This document shows positions 10,216 through 21,772 of a stretch of 64,000 nt of DNA, piece after piece (position 1 is the first letter of the stretch; every line of letters begins with the position of its first letter). The DNA is taken from assembly GCA_942159475.1 (NCBI GenBank), contig OW804096.1:143177424-143241423 (forward strand). The letters run 5' to 3'. Source of the stretch: Sthenelais limicola. Lineage: Eukaryota; Annelida; Polychaeta; Phyllodocida; Sigalionidae. A program made the translations under genes and the position numbers. Under the pieces are notes generated by a model. The model had not been told where the DNA came from and did not search any database. It saw only the letters and a program-made list of their open reading frames with translations.

Positions 10216-10874
10216 ACCATATAGAGACTTCCATGTATTTATATGACATCAACGGCTAGATAGCCCACAGTTGAGAACAACACTACGCAGAGATGTGTAA
10301 ATGAAATAAAACACTCGGAATAATATTAATTCTGTTACTTTTTTGTGTTACTCATTAGTCTGTAATAGGGCCTGCAAGTGTGTCACGAGAAGGGCCGAGA
10401 TCGGCCGAGAAACGGGTGTGTCGGCTCCTGTCAAAATGCCGGGACTATAGAGTCACTATGAGAGATAAAGAACATAATCTAATTAATTAATACATCATTT
10501 AGGGTGGTCACTGTCGTAACCGTTTTTTGATTATTGATAACTGACCCATTTATAATGCATTCTAGGCATTAGCATATGTTATCTGATCTTTATATTTTGG
10601 AGAAAAACTGCTGTCATTTCCGACGTAATGCTATGATATAGGGGTCACCGATGTGTTAGTCCCCAAGTGGGGTGCCGTCAGTGGGGGTTTCCTAACCTAG
10701 TTAGAATGAGGTCACAAGACTTGCAGTCCCTATACATCATATTAGCTATTGATGTTTTTGTTTAATCAATGTTAATTATTTTGTATCTTTTCTATTTCAG
10801 GTGAGTAACCTTGTCATGTGACCCTATTGATGGTGGCAGAATGTAGGTCAGAAAAGAAGCTCTGAGAAGCTTTT
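10216..10874. other. Unique region
   Basis: About 660 bp with no recognised element, including a less AT-rich part (10380-10450). Its only notable signal is the splice-like site at 10800. Confidence 0.4.
10779..10808 (+). promoter_or_regulatory. Candidate recursive (zero-exon) splice site
   Basis: A pyrimidine-rich run (cttttctatttcag) ends at 10800 and is followed directly by GTGAGTAAC. This juxtaposed acceptor and donor is the arrangement known for ratchet points in long introns. A chance match in 64 kb is possible. Confidence 0.25.
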
Positions 10875-11505
10875 GGGTCAGATCTTGAGAAAATGTACAA
10901 TCGGCAACACAAACAACACATTTGTGATGTGTTTCAGGAAAATGAGTTACAAGTCGCAAAATTGATATTTTTCAAAGTGTTTTTTTCACAAGATCTCTTT
11001 ATTGAAATGTTCTGATCTTTAGAGGGTTTACCACTTATATTCACATAAATCCATGTAACAAATTTCAGGATATTGTATTATATATATCCCTGCCTTTTGA
11101 AGACATTTGTATGGAGTATATTTAGTTACTTTACTGGTGATTACACATCTAGAAACATTGCAAACTTTTTGTATCAAAAATAAAAATATCAAACTTACAA
11201 TATAGAAACACTTATTGGGCATCCTAGTGTTTACTATCATTGGAATCACCTCGATCTCCTCTTTTCAAATATGGTGATATCTCAAAATTATTTTTTTGCA
11301 ACTCATAACTCATTTTCCTAAAACGGATCACATTGAGTAAACTCTGCTAAATTAGACTGGACTATCGTCAACACTAGTTATATCTCTGAGTACATTTGGT
11401 ATAGTGTTAATTTAAACAGTCTGTTTGGTTATGTTGAAGTGTATTTTTAGCCTGATTTTAGTTTTAAATGTTGGTTATTTGAGAGGATTGGGGAAGAACA
11501 ATATT
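10875..11505 (+). mobile_element. Family A element split by family B and cut by family C
   Basis: Left 49 bp, then B (10924-11331), then the A remainder up to 11505, where C begins. The right terminus of A is not found beyond C. Confidence 0.75.
10924..11331 (+). mobile_element. Family B element nested in family A
   Basis: Ends gtgatgtgtttcagg and taaaacggatcac; flanks attt/attg. Confidence 0.85.
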
Positions 11506-11845
11506 GGGTTTGCATGTGCCACTGCGCATGTCTGTACAGTGCATCATGGGATGGATTTTGTTGAAATCTGGCATACAAATATTTGGGAACATTTTTATCG
11601 AAAATTGCAAGAATCTTTTCACCAATATCATAGCTTGTATAAATGATCTCTAAAAACCAAATGCATGATGGGAAAGATGGAGACGTGTGTCATGGAAACA
11701 TGCATAATAAAGAAATATTGGTTTTAGAGCATTGATAAGAAAGTCCGTGCTGAACATGGCATGTTTCCAATACATTTTAGACTGTACCATTAGTCCCACA
11801 ATTCCATGTGAATCAAGATTCAAATTTGCGGCTATGCAACTCCCC
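11506..11845 (+). mobile_element. Family C element
   Basis: Left end diverged (gggtttgcatgtgcc); right end atgcaactcccc followed by TA. Confidence 0.8.
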
Positions 11846-11881
11846 TATGATGGTGATGGTGATGATATAATTAATCTACAC

Positions 11882-12121
11882 GGGTCAGATTTTCAGAAAA
11901 TGCACAATCTACATTTCTACACATCTCTCAAATTCTGCTAAATTAGAGTTAAAATTGATAAATACTAGGTATATCTGAGTGTATTCTGTATTGTATTGTA
12001 TTCATTCAATAAATCTGTCTGGTTATGTTGAAGTGTATTTTGAACCTGATTTTAGTCTTAAATCTTTGTTATTTGAGAGGATTGGTGAAGGCCAATTGTA
12101 CATTTTCTGGTGATTTCACCC
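11882..12121 (+). mobile_element. Family A element, type A3, mixed termini
   Basis: Left end gggtcagattttcag; right end ttctggtgatttcaccc, the alternative terminus. Confidence 0.85.
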
Positions 12122-12923
12122 TCTTCTCTCTCCTCCTGGGTTGGGTGATCCTCAACCCTCAATAGATCACACGTGACAACCTAGGTTCGTGTTAATTCCG
12201 CTAGGAGGCGTTCAGAGCACATGATGAAGAGTGATGACTAGGGATTGTGTAGAGGCACTCTACTATAGAAAAACTTTAGTTCAGAGAGGAGACAGATGTT
12301 CTCTTGGTGATTTTATCTTTCACATTTTCTTTTTGTTTTTAGAGATGTTTATTCAGCAGAGTGAAATTATGTAATTATACACTATTCTCATTCGAGGCTG
12401 ATATGAATGACAAATTTTACAAATATACATTCATTACAACAAGAGGACATTTTTTTTGGCGAAAAAAACCCGAAGTGATTATTACCTTTGCGGTTTGGAG
12501 CAATTAAATGACTTTGTTCAGATTCATGAACTTTAACAAAAATGCTCAACATTTACTGACTCAGAATACAGAACTGTATTCTGAGTTAGTAATAAGAACT
12601 CATTGTTGAGCATTTTTGTTAAAGTCTGCTTTGGTATTCTCAACTAACTTTAGTTGAGAATACCAAACCAGACTCCAGTTGGTTGAGAACCTCTTCCACC
12701 ACCACCACCACCACCACCACACCAGGAGCAGAGCTGGGTGGCAGCTGTCAATCAAAACAAGCATTACAGCCAACTGACTGCACTGAAGGTGGCAAGCTGT
12801 CAATCAAACAATGATTACAGCCAATAGGATATAAGGAATGTCAGTGGCCTGAATTTTCCTTGTATATGGGTGTGAGGTTAGGAGTGATAGTGTGAATTAG
12901 ATATCAGAGATGGGCATCGATAT
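12122..12923. other. Unique region with stacked hairpins
   Basis: Holds nested palindromes at 12530-12700: an outer pair ctttaacaaaaatgctcaac / gttgagcatttttgttaaag around actgactcagaatacag / ctgtattctgagttagt, followed by tggtattctcaactaa / ttagttgagaatacca. Then a (CCA)n run (12698-12720) and a diverged direct repeat of agctgtcaatcaaa...ttacagcca (12741-12822). Confidence 0.6.
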
Positions 12924-13156
12924 GGATCAGATCTTCAGAAAATGAACAATTCACCTTCACCAATCCTCTCAAATAACCCACATTTAAGACAGAAATAAGC
13001 TCCAAAACAGTTTAACATAACAGAACTGATACTTTAAATCAATGCGATACCAAATATACTCAGATATACCCGGTATTCTTCATTTTTTAGCCTAATTTAG
13101 GAGGATTTCCTAAATGTGTACAGCTACCAATTGTACATTTTCTGAAAATCTGACCC
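12924..13156 (-). mobile_element. Family A element, type A2
   Basis: ATAT flanks; left end altered to ggatcagatcttcag. Confidence 0.85.
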
Positions 13157-13645
13157 ATATATCCTCCAGATAAGCCTCCACACTAACACCTAAGACAACG
13201 CCACAAACTTATCACACAAACTTGCTGAATTAGATGATTGACAGAATGGTACATCATTCATTATCCTTCTCAGTTTTTAAAAAAACGGAGAAGGAAAAAA
13301 TAAAATGATAATGAAGGAAAAGAAGCAGCCAAGAGAAATAAAAATGGACAGGAATACAATCAATACTGATGGTTAAAGATTTGGGGTAAATCAGCACATG
13401 AGTGATACGTCCAAACATATCAAATAGGCAGCTATCATTCATTTCTATGTAATAACACCCAAACTTGTGATATAAAAAGTTTAGCTGAGCTGGTGGTTTT
13501 ACAGAAGGAACCAAGGTCAACCAATACATTCCTTTTCCCCCAGTAGATGTGGGAACCCTGTTTGAAAGGTGCGTTCCTGACAGAACAATCTATTCAAATC
13601 ACGCCGCCCATTAGGTGGGCGTTAACTGACCCATTTTAAAGGCAT
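13157..13645. other. Unique spacer
   Basis: About 490 bp; a minus-strand 91-codon frame (13254-13529) has low-complexity Ser/Phe composition and no splice context. Confidence 0.35.
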
Positions 13646-13798
13646 GGGTCAGGTCGCCAGCAAATGCTCAATTGGCATCCCTATACATGTAGTAAGGTAT
13701 CCTAATTTAGAATAAATACTGATAAATACTTAATATATCTGAGTTTATTTGGCATTTTTTGCTGATTCAACAAATCAGTTTGCTTAAAGTATGCATAT

Positions 13799-13864
13799 GG
13801 GTCAGATTTTCAGGAAATGTACAAAATGAAAAAAATGAAAGGAAATGAAATGAAAATCTGACTC
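13799..13864. mobile_element. Minimal family A deletion derivative (66 bp)
   Basis: Only the two ends (gggtcagattttcagg / gaaaatctgactc) around an aaatg-rich core, with ATAT on both sides. Confidence 0.75.
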
Positions 13865-13901
13865 ATATATAAGAACAGCCTGTCCCCAACACTGGCAATC
13901 T

Positions 13902-13934
13902 CCTAAAGAAGTTCAATATGACCAAAACGTTGAG
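13902..13934 (+). ncRNA. Eroded hammerhead-ribozyme-like motif
   Basis: ctaaaga - short arm - atgacc - aaaacgttgag resembles a hammerhead core (CUGANGA...GAAAC) with the conserved G lost in both halves. Probably inactive. This motif class is known from Penelope-like elements and retrozymes. Confidence 0.3.
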
Positions 13935-14128
13935 AATTTTAAAGAAAAGAAAATGATTTGAAATACAAACTTACTGCCATGCTGGCGTTGGTCGCGGTTC
14001 TACCACAGTTTGCTTAAATATTGAGTTTTGTTAAATCTTGTTTTGTTTTAAATTATGGTTTATTTGGGAGGATTAGCAAAGGCAAATTGTCCATTTCTGG
14101 AAGATCTCATCACCTATATACATTCATA

Positions 14129-14355
14129 GGGGTGAGGATGTCAGAAAATGTACAATTCACTTTCATTAAACCTCCCAATCAACCCTAATATAAGACACAA
14201 ATTCAGTTCAACATAACCAATCAGATTGGCTAATTCAACCCAACACAAAATATACTCAGATATACAAAGTATTTATCATTTTTCACCTGAAAAACTCAGC
14301 AGAATCCACTAGATGGCTAGAACTACCTATTGTACATTTTCCAATGACCTGACCC
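14129..14355 (-). mobile_element. Family A element, diverged
   Basis: Left end ggggtgaggatgtcag, right end ccaatgacctgaccc. One of the most diverged full-length copies. Confidence 0.75.
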
Positions 14356-14515
14356 AAATATAGGTGCATCTTTCCCGCGCTGTTCTTTTCGCTAGGCGCT
14401 GGAGCAGTCCCGGTACATTGTCATTTGATTAATGGTCTAGTGAATGTGGAGGGTCAGGTCACGCAATGAGAGCTGCTCAAGAGAAGGTCGGGTTGATGCC
14501 CTTGGAAGAGCAGGA
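14356..14515. other. Unique spacer
   Basis: 160 bp of comparatively GC-rich sequence (cccgcgctg, caggtcacgcaatgagagc). Function not visible. Confidence 0.3.
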
Positions 14516-14751
14516 GAGTGAGATTTTCAGAAAATGTACAATTCAACTTCGCCAATCCTATCAAATAACGCAAATTTAAGAAAAAAAAATATTTTCAAAA
14601 TACAGTTTAACCTAAGTAAACAGATTGCTAGAATCAATGCAATGCCGAATATACTCGAATCTACCTAGTATTGACCAAATTTCTGTATAATTTAGCAGAA
14701 TTGACCAAAAGTGTAGAGCTGCCAATTGTACGTTTTCAGAAAATCTGACCC
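14516..14751 (-). mobile_element. Family A element, type A1
   Basis: Left terminus reduced to gagtgagattttcag; right end consensus. Confidence 0.8.
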
Positions 14752-14849
14752 ATGTAATGGATCACCTTTGAAACCGTTTACTTCTGTGTGTGTTTTGTAA
14801 GGGGAGTTTAAACAGATAACAAAACCTTACTATTCTGCCAAGCATACAG

Positions 14850-15079
14850 AGGTCAGATTTCAGAAAATCTACAATTGGCAGCACTACTAATTTTGGAAAT
14901 GTTTGTAGATTACGCTGAAAAATGATGAATACCGGGTATATCTGAGTGTATTTGGTCTCGCATTGATTTATAGTATCTGTTTTGCTATATGTTAAACTGC
15001 ATTTTGAAGCTTATTTCTGTCTTAAATGTGGATTATTTGAGAGGTTTGGTGAAGGCCAAAATTTCTGAAGATCTGACCC
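14850..15079 (+). mobile_element. Family A element, type A2
   Basis: Short deletion before the right end (gccaaaatttctgaag). Confidence 0.8.
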
Positions 15080-15333
15080 ACCAAACCTTCCCACACGAAA
15101 CACCCTATAACTGCTAACGTCAGCGAAATCAAACTTTTTTTGCAGTAATTTCAATTGAGCTTCATTGAATGCCCTTCATCAATCTCAATCAACAATTAGA
15201 TTTTCCTTTCAATAAGTGTTAACACTGAGATTCTAACAGAATTTGTGATATTTTTTAAACGTTTTTTGAAACATGGCAGAATGAAACACATCGCTAACAT
15301 TAAGCGTTCTTCGAGTAGAGGCCATCTGCTCAT
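15080..15333. other. Unique spacer
   Basis: About 250 bp, no recognised element or exon-like frame. Confidence 0.35.
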
Positions 15334-15568
15334 GGGTCAGATTTTCAGAAAATGTACAATTGGCAGCTGTACACATTTAGTAAATTTTGCTAAATTAAGC
15401 TGCAATTTAGTCAATACTAGATAAATTCGAGTATATTCGGCATTGCATTGATTCTAGCAATCTGTTTGGTTAGGTTGAACTGTATTTCAACTTTTATTTT
15501 CGTCTGAAATTTGGGTTATTTGAGAGGATTGGCGAAGTTGAATTGTACATTTTCTGAAAATCTGACCC
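15334..15568 (+). mobile_element. Family A element, type A1
   Basis: Near-consensus; flanks do not show a clean target duplication. Confidence 0.9.
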
Positions 15569-15603
15569 TTTGGCATGTTTATTCATCCAACTCGTCGAGT
15601 ACA

Positions 15604-15651
15604 TGGGTCAGATTTTCAAAAAATGTACAATTCACCTTCACCAATCTTCTC
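15604..15651 (-). mobile_element. Family A fragment, left end
   Basis: 48 bp only, ending abruptly after caccaatcttctct. Confidence 0.65.
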
Positions 15652-15978
15652 TAATACTGCTGATAGCCTTTACAATAATTACAAAAACGGTGATATCATC
15701 ATTATATTGAAAAATATAAAAATCAGGTGTGAATTAATTTAATTACAAGTAATGGAACGGGATGAGAAGAGTAATAATGAGTGATGAAGGTACATTTCTA
15801 TATTAGTTAAGGGTAATAAAGAGGGGAGAGTGGAGCGAGAGAGAGCTGAGCGATTATCTAACTATCCTTATCAAGAACAAACATTTTAATTTGTATTTTT
15901 GATCTTCAGTGGTTTCTTTTTAAAAAAGAGAATAGAGAGTTCTATAACAATTGTATACAATATACAATATACCGGAAT
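15652..15978. other. Unique spacer
   Basis: AT-rich with a short GAGA run (15830-15850). Confidence 0.35.
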
Positions 15979-16214
15979 GGGTCAGATTTTCCGAAAATGC
16001 ACAATTGGCAGCTCCACATATTTAATAACTTCTACTAAATTCTGCTACAAAAATGATAGATTGTGGGTATATCTGAGTATATTTGGTATCGCATTGATTT
16101 AAAGTATCAGTTCTGTTATGTTAAACTGCATTTTGAAGCTCATTTCTGCCTCAAATGTGGGTTATTTGAGAGGATTTTTTAAGGCGAATTGTACATTTTC
16201 TGAAAATCTGACCC
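15979..16214 (+). mobile_element. Family A element, type A2
   Basis: Both ends present; small local changes at ataacttctactaaattctg. Confidence 0.88.
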
Positions 16215-16325
16215 ATATATACAATGGTATCCAATAGTGTGTAAATATATAGAGAAGAAAAGAGTAGTGAAATAATAAATGCTGCAAATGTAGATTTCAA
16301 ACACTGACTGCCACAATTGTTATAT

Positions 16326-16560
16326 GGGTGAAATCGCCAGAAAATGTACAATTCACCTTCACCAATCTTCTGAAATAACCCAAATTTCAGACGAAAATAA
16401 AGTTCAAAATACAGTTCAACCTAAATAAACCGATTGCTAGAATCAATGCAATGCCAACTATACTCGAATTTATCTCGAATTGGCCATTTTTCAGTCTAAT
16501 ATTTCAGAATTTACTAAATGTGTAGAGCTGCCAATTGTACATTTTCTGAAAATCTGACCC
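16326..16560 (-). mobile_element. Family A element, type A1, mixed termini
   Basis: Left gggtgaaatcgccag, right aaaatctgaccc, with ATAT duplication, so the mixed-end element appears to have transposed as a unit. Confidence 0.88.
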
Positions 16561-16589
16561 ATATCTTAGAACGCTTCAGTAGAACCCAT

Positions 16590-16711
16590 GAAATACAATA
16601 CAATACAGAATATACTCAGATATACGTAGTATTTATCAATCTTCACTCTAATTTAGCAGATCTTGATAGATGTGTAGAACTCTAGATTGTACCTTTCTGA
16701 AAATCAGACCC
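16590..16711 (-). mobile_element. Family A fragment, type A3 right half
   Basis: Starts at acaatacagaatatactc and ends aaaatcagaccca. Confidence 0.65.
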
Positions 16712-17052
16712 AGAAAGCTTTAGTAAAAGAGCTGAATAACCTCTTGAGTCCAGGGGCACGTTGCAAAAGAAATCCTAATTTAATGTAGTTTTTAGCTTTA
16801 GAAAAACCCATTGGGGGTGACAATGTATATGAAGAAGGTAATTTTCAACGAGTAAACCTACATTCTCCCTCTATTTTTTCTAAATGAGACAAGGCTTTTG
16901 AGGGAAACACTCATGAAAGGAAACTTTTTGATCGATACTTGCTCTTCATTCTGCTTCTGGGCAGAGACAACTTCAAAAGGCTGGGCCAAAGGTTTGGGCA
17001 ACAAAGTATTAAGAGAAGAATCAACAGGCATAAGCAACTAGCAAAGGTGCCC
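16712..17052. other. Unique spacer before minisatellite
   Basis: About 340 bp without recognised repeats. Confidence 0.35.
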
Positions 17053-18988
17053 TGGGGCCTGTTGTATATGCTAAGGAAAGGAGACTTGTGTGGGGCCTGT
17101 TGTATAAGCTAAGGAAAGGAGACTTGTGTGGAGGCCTGTTGTATAAGCTAAGGAAAGGAGACTTGTGTGGGGGCCTGTTGTATAAGCTAGGGAAAGGAAA
17201 CTTGTGTGGGGGCCTGTTGTATAAGCTAGGGAAAGGAAACTTGTGTGGGGGCCTGTTGTATAAGCTAGGGAAAGGAAACTTGTGTGGGGGCCTGTTGTAT
17301 AAGCTAAAGAAAGGAAACTTGTGTGGGGGCCTGTTGTATAAGCTAAGGAAAGGGAACTTGTGTGGGGGCCTGTTGTATAAGCTAAGGAAAGGAAAGTTGT
17401 GTGGGGGCCTGTTGTATAAGCTAAGGAAAGGGAACTTGTGTGGGGCCTGTTGTATAAGCTAAAGAAAGGAAACTTGTGTGGGGGCCTGTTGTACAAGCTA
17501 AGGAAAGGAAACTTGTGTGGGGGCCTGTTGTATAAGCTAAAGAAAGGAAACTTGTGTGGGGGCCTGTTGTACAAGCTAAGGAAAGGAAACTTGTGTGGGG
17601 GCCTGTTGTATAAGCTAAAGAAAGGAAACTTGTGTGGGGGCCTGTTGTATAAGCTAAAGAAAGGAAACTTGTGTGGGGCCCTGTTGTATAAGCTAAAGAA
17701 AGGAAACTTGTGTGGGGCCTGTTGTATAAGCTACGGAAAGGAGACTTGTGTGGGGGCCTGTTGTATAAGCTAGGGAAAGGAGACTTGTGTTGGGGCCTGT
17801 TGTATAAGTTAAGGAAAGGAAACTTGTGTGGGGGCTGTTGTACAAGCTAAGGAAAGGGAACTTGTGTGGGGGCCTGTTGTATAAGCTAAGGAAAGGAAAC
17901 TTGTGTGGGACCTGTTGTATAAGCTAAGGAAAGGGAACTTGTGTGGGGCCTGTTGTATAAGCTAAGGAAAGGAGACTTGTGTGGAGGCCTGTTGTATAAG
18001 CTAAGGAAAGGAAACTTGTGTGGGGCCTGTTGTATAAGCTAAGGAAAGGAATCTTGTGTGGGCCTGTTGTATAAGCTAAGGAAAGGAAACTTGTGTGGGG
18101 CCTGTTGTATAAGTTAAGGAAAGGAAACTTGTGTGGGCCTGTTGTATAAGCTAAGGAACGGAAGCTTGTGTGGGGGCCTGTTGTATAAGCTAGGGAAAGG
18201 AAACTTGTGTGGGGGCCTGTTGTATAAGCTAAGGAAAGGGAACTTGTGCGGGAGCCTGTTGTATAAGCTAAGGAAAGGAAAGTTGTGTGGGGGGCCTGTT
18301 GTATTAGCTAAGGAAAGGGAACTTGTGTGGGGGCCTGCTGTATAAGTTAAGGAAAGGAAACTTGTGCAGGGCCTGGTGTATAAACTAAGGAAAGGAAACT
18401 TGTGTGGGGGCCTGTTGTATAAGCTAAGGAAAGGAAACTTGTGCAGGGCCTGTTGTATAAGCTAAGGAAAGGAAACTTGTGTGGGGTCTGTTGTATAAGT
18501 TAAGGAAAGGAAAGTTGTGTGGGGGCCTGATGTATAAGCTAAGGAAAGGAAACTTGTGTGGGGTCTGTTGTATAAGCTAAGGAAAGGAAACTTGTGTGGG
18601 GTCTGTTGTATAAGTTAAGGAAAGGAGACTCGTGTGGGGCCCTGTTGTATAAACTAAGGAAAGGAGACTTGTGTGGGGCCTGTTGTATAAGCTAAGGAAA
18701 GGGAACTTGTGTGGGGGCCTGTTGTATAAGTGAAGGAAAGGTAACTTGTGTGGGGGCCTGTTGTATAAGCTAAGGAAAGGAAACTTGTGTGGGGGCTTGT
18801 TGTATAAGTTAAGGAAAGAAAACTTGTGCAGGGCCTGGTGTATAAACTAAGGAAGGGAAACTTCTGTGGGGCCTGTTGTATAAGCTAAGGAAAGGGAACT
18901 TGTGTGTGTGGGGGGGGGGGCTGTTGTATAAGCTAAAGAAAGGAAGCTTGTATGTGGGGGCCTGTTGTATAAGCTAAGGAAAGGATTT
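17053..18988 (+). repeat. 39-bp minisatellite, about 49 units
   Basis: The unit begins ggcctgttgtataagctaag and continues gaaaggaaacttgtgtggg, with 37-42 bp variants. Because 39 is a multiple of 3, long repetitive frames appear on both strands; they are not evidence of protein. The last unit runs into ggattttattgtgggaattc, also seen next to the solo unit at 38585. Confidence 0.95.
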
Positions 18989-19002
18989 TATTGTGGGAAT
19001 TC

Positions 19003-21077
19003 AATGGTGGGTAGGAATATACTATAAACACAATGGTGGGTAGGAATATACTAAACACACAATGGTAGGTAGGAATATACTATACACACAATGGTGGGTA
19101 GGAATATACTATACACACAATGGTGGGTAGGAATATATTATACACCCAATGGTGGGTAGGAATATACTATACACACAATGGTGGGTAGGAATATACTATA
19201 CACACAATGGTGGGTAGGAATATACTATACACACAATGGTGGGTAGGAATATCCTATACACACAATGGTGGGTAGGAATATACTATACACACAATGGTGG
19301 GTAGGTCTATACACACAATGGTGGGTAGGAATATTCTATACACACAATGGTGGGTAGGAATATACTATACACACAATGGTGGGTAGGTATATACTATACA
19401 CACAATGGTGGGTAGGAATATACTATACACACAATGGTGGGTAGGAATATACTATACACACAATGGTGGGTAGGTCTATACACACAATGGTGGGTAGGAA
19501 TATTCTATACACACAATGGTGGGTAGGAATATACTATACACACAATGGTGGGTAGGTATATACTATACACACAATGGTGGGTAGGAATATACTATACACA
19601 CAATGGTGGGTAGGAATATACTATACACACAATGGTGGGTAGGTATATACTATACACACAATGGTGGGTAGGTATATACTATACACACAATGGTGGGTAG
19701 GAATAGTCTATACACACAATGGTGGGTAGGAATATACACACAATGGTGGGTAGGAATATACTATACACACAATGGTGGGTAGGAATAACCTATACACACA
19801 ATGGTGGGTAGGAATACACTATACACACAATGGTGGGTGGGAATATACTGTACACACAATGGTGGGTGGGAATATACTATACACACAATGGTGGGTAGGA
19901 ATATACTGTACACACAATGGTGGGTAGGAATATACTATACACACAATGGTGGGTAGGAATACACTATACACACAATGGTGGGTAGGAATATACTATACAC
20001 ACAATGGTGGGTAGGAATATACTATACACACAATGGTGGGTGGGAATATACTGTACACACAATGGTGGGTAGGAATATACTATACACACAATGGTGGGTA
20101 GGTATATACACACAATGGTAGGTAGGAATATACTATACACACAATGGTGGGTAGGAATATACTATACACACAATGGTGGGTAGGAATATATTATACACCC
20201 AATAGTGGGTAGGAATATATTATACACACAATGGTGGGTAGGAATATACTATACACACAATGGTGGGTAGGAATATACTATACACACAATGGTGGGTAGG
20301 AATATCCTATACACACAATGGTGGGTAGGAATATACTATACACACAATGGTGGGTAGGTCTATACACACAATGGTGGGTAGGAATATTCTATACACACAA
20401 TGGTGGGTAGGAATATACTATACACACAATGGTGGGTAGGTATATACTATACACACAATGGTGGGTAGGAATATACTATACACACAATGGTGGGTAGGAA
20501 TATACTATACACACAATGGTGGGTAGGTCTATACACACAATGGTGGGTAGGAATATTCTATACACACAATGGTGGGTAGGAATATACTATACACACAATG
20601 GTGGGTAGGTATATACTATACACACAATGGTGGGTAGGAATATACTATACACACAATGGTAGGTAGGAATATACTATACACACAATGGTGGGTAGGTATA
20701 TACTATACACACAATGGTGGGTAGGAATAGCCTATACACACAATGGTGGGTAGGAATATACTATACACACAATGGTGGGTAGGTATATACTATACACACA
20801 ATGGTGGGTAGGAATAACCTATACACACAATGGTGGGTAGGAATATATTATACACACAATGGTGGGTAGGAATATACTATACACACAATGGTGGGTAGGA
20901 ATAGCCTATACACACAATGGTGGGTAGGGATATACTATACACACAATGGTGGGTAGGAATATACACACAATGGTGGGTAGGAATATACTATACACACAAT
21001 GGTGGGTAGGAATATACTATACACACAATGGTGGGTAGGAATATACTATACACACAACGGTTGGTAGGAATATACAA
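19003..21077 (+). repeat. 29-bp minisatellite, about 70 units
   Basis: Unit acacacaatggtgggtagg + aatatactat. Shorter units (gtaggtctatacacac) recur at about 19304, 19468, 20348 and 20522, showing a higher-order block repeated roughly 1.04 kb apart. Confidence 0.95.
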
Positions 21078-21310
21078 GCTCAAGTCGCAAGAAAATGTAC
21101 AATTGTCCTTCACCAATTCTCTCAAATAATCCAAATTAAGAAGATGAGCAGGTTCAAAATACAGTTCAACATAATCAGACAGATTCATTGAATGAATACA
21201 ATACAGAATATACCTAGATATACCTAGTATTTATTAATTTTTCACTCTAAGTAACCGAATTTGATAGATGTATAGAAGTGTAGATTGTGTATTTTCTGAA
21301 AATCTGACCC
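21078..21310 (-). mobile_element. Family A element, type A3, at end of the 29-bp array
   Basis: Left end diverged (caagtcgcaag), right end consensus. Duplicated without visible change at 22487-22719. Confidence 0.85.
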
Positions 21311-21352
21311 ACTATATACTGTCAAAAACCCAGCAGAATATGACTACAATAT

Positions 21353-21765
21353 AAAGGAAACTTGTGTGGGGTCTGTTGTATAAGTTAAGGAAAGGAGACT
21401 CGTGTGGGGCCCTGTTGTATAAACTAAGGAAAGGAGACTTGTGTGGGGCCTGTTGTATAAGCTAAGGAAAGGGAACTTGTGTGGGGGCCTGTTGTATAAG
21501 TGAAGGAAAGGTAACTTGTGTGGGGGCCTGTTGTATAAGCTAAGGAAAGGAAACTTGTGTGGGGGCCTGTTGTATAAGTTAAGGAAAGAAAACTTGTGCA
21601 GGGCCTGGTGTATAAACTAAGGAAGGGAAACTTCTGTGGGGCCTGTTGTATAAGCTAAGGAAAGGGAACTTGTGTGTGTGTGGGGGGGGGGCTGTTGTAT
21701 AAGCTAAAGAAAGGAAGCTTGTATGTGGGGGCCTGTTGTATAAGCTAAGGAAAGGATTTTATTGT
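21353..21765 (+). repeat. 39-bp minisatellite, second block (about 10 units)
   Basis: Unit order matches 18590-18988 almost exactly, including the g-run variant unit. Confidence 0.95.
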
Positions 21766-21772
21766 GGGAATT

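Larger units (their letters stand above)
13789..14005. mobile_element. Retroposon-like insert with 13-bp target duplication
   Basis: Flanked by cagtttgcttaaa at 13776-13788 and 14006-14018. Contains a mini family A copy and a hammerhead-like motif at 13902-13934. A 13-bp direct duplication points to reverse-transcription-based insertion rather than cut-and-paste transposition. Confidence 0.5.
13646..14114 (+). mobile_element. Family A host element, interrupted
   Basis: Left end gggtcaggtcgccagcaaat, right end ctggaagatctcatcacc. Split by a 217-bp insert (13789-14005). Confidence 0.7.

Noticed and set aside
12698..12720. Poly-Trp frame from a CCA repeat
   Set aside because: Simple trinucleotide repeat without exon context.
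17071..18345. Long repetitive frames on both strands of the 39-bp array
   Set aside because: The unit is 39 bp, a multiple of three, so any stop-free frame repeats indefinitely. No start context, splice sites or unique sequence.
19003..21077. CRISPR-like appearance of a 29-bp repeat
   Set aside because: There are no unique spacers between units and no cas genes; it is a eukaryotic minisatellite.
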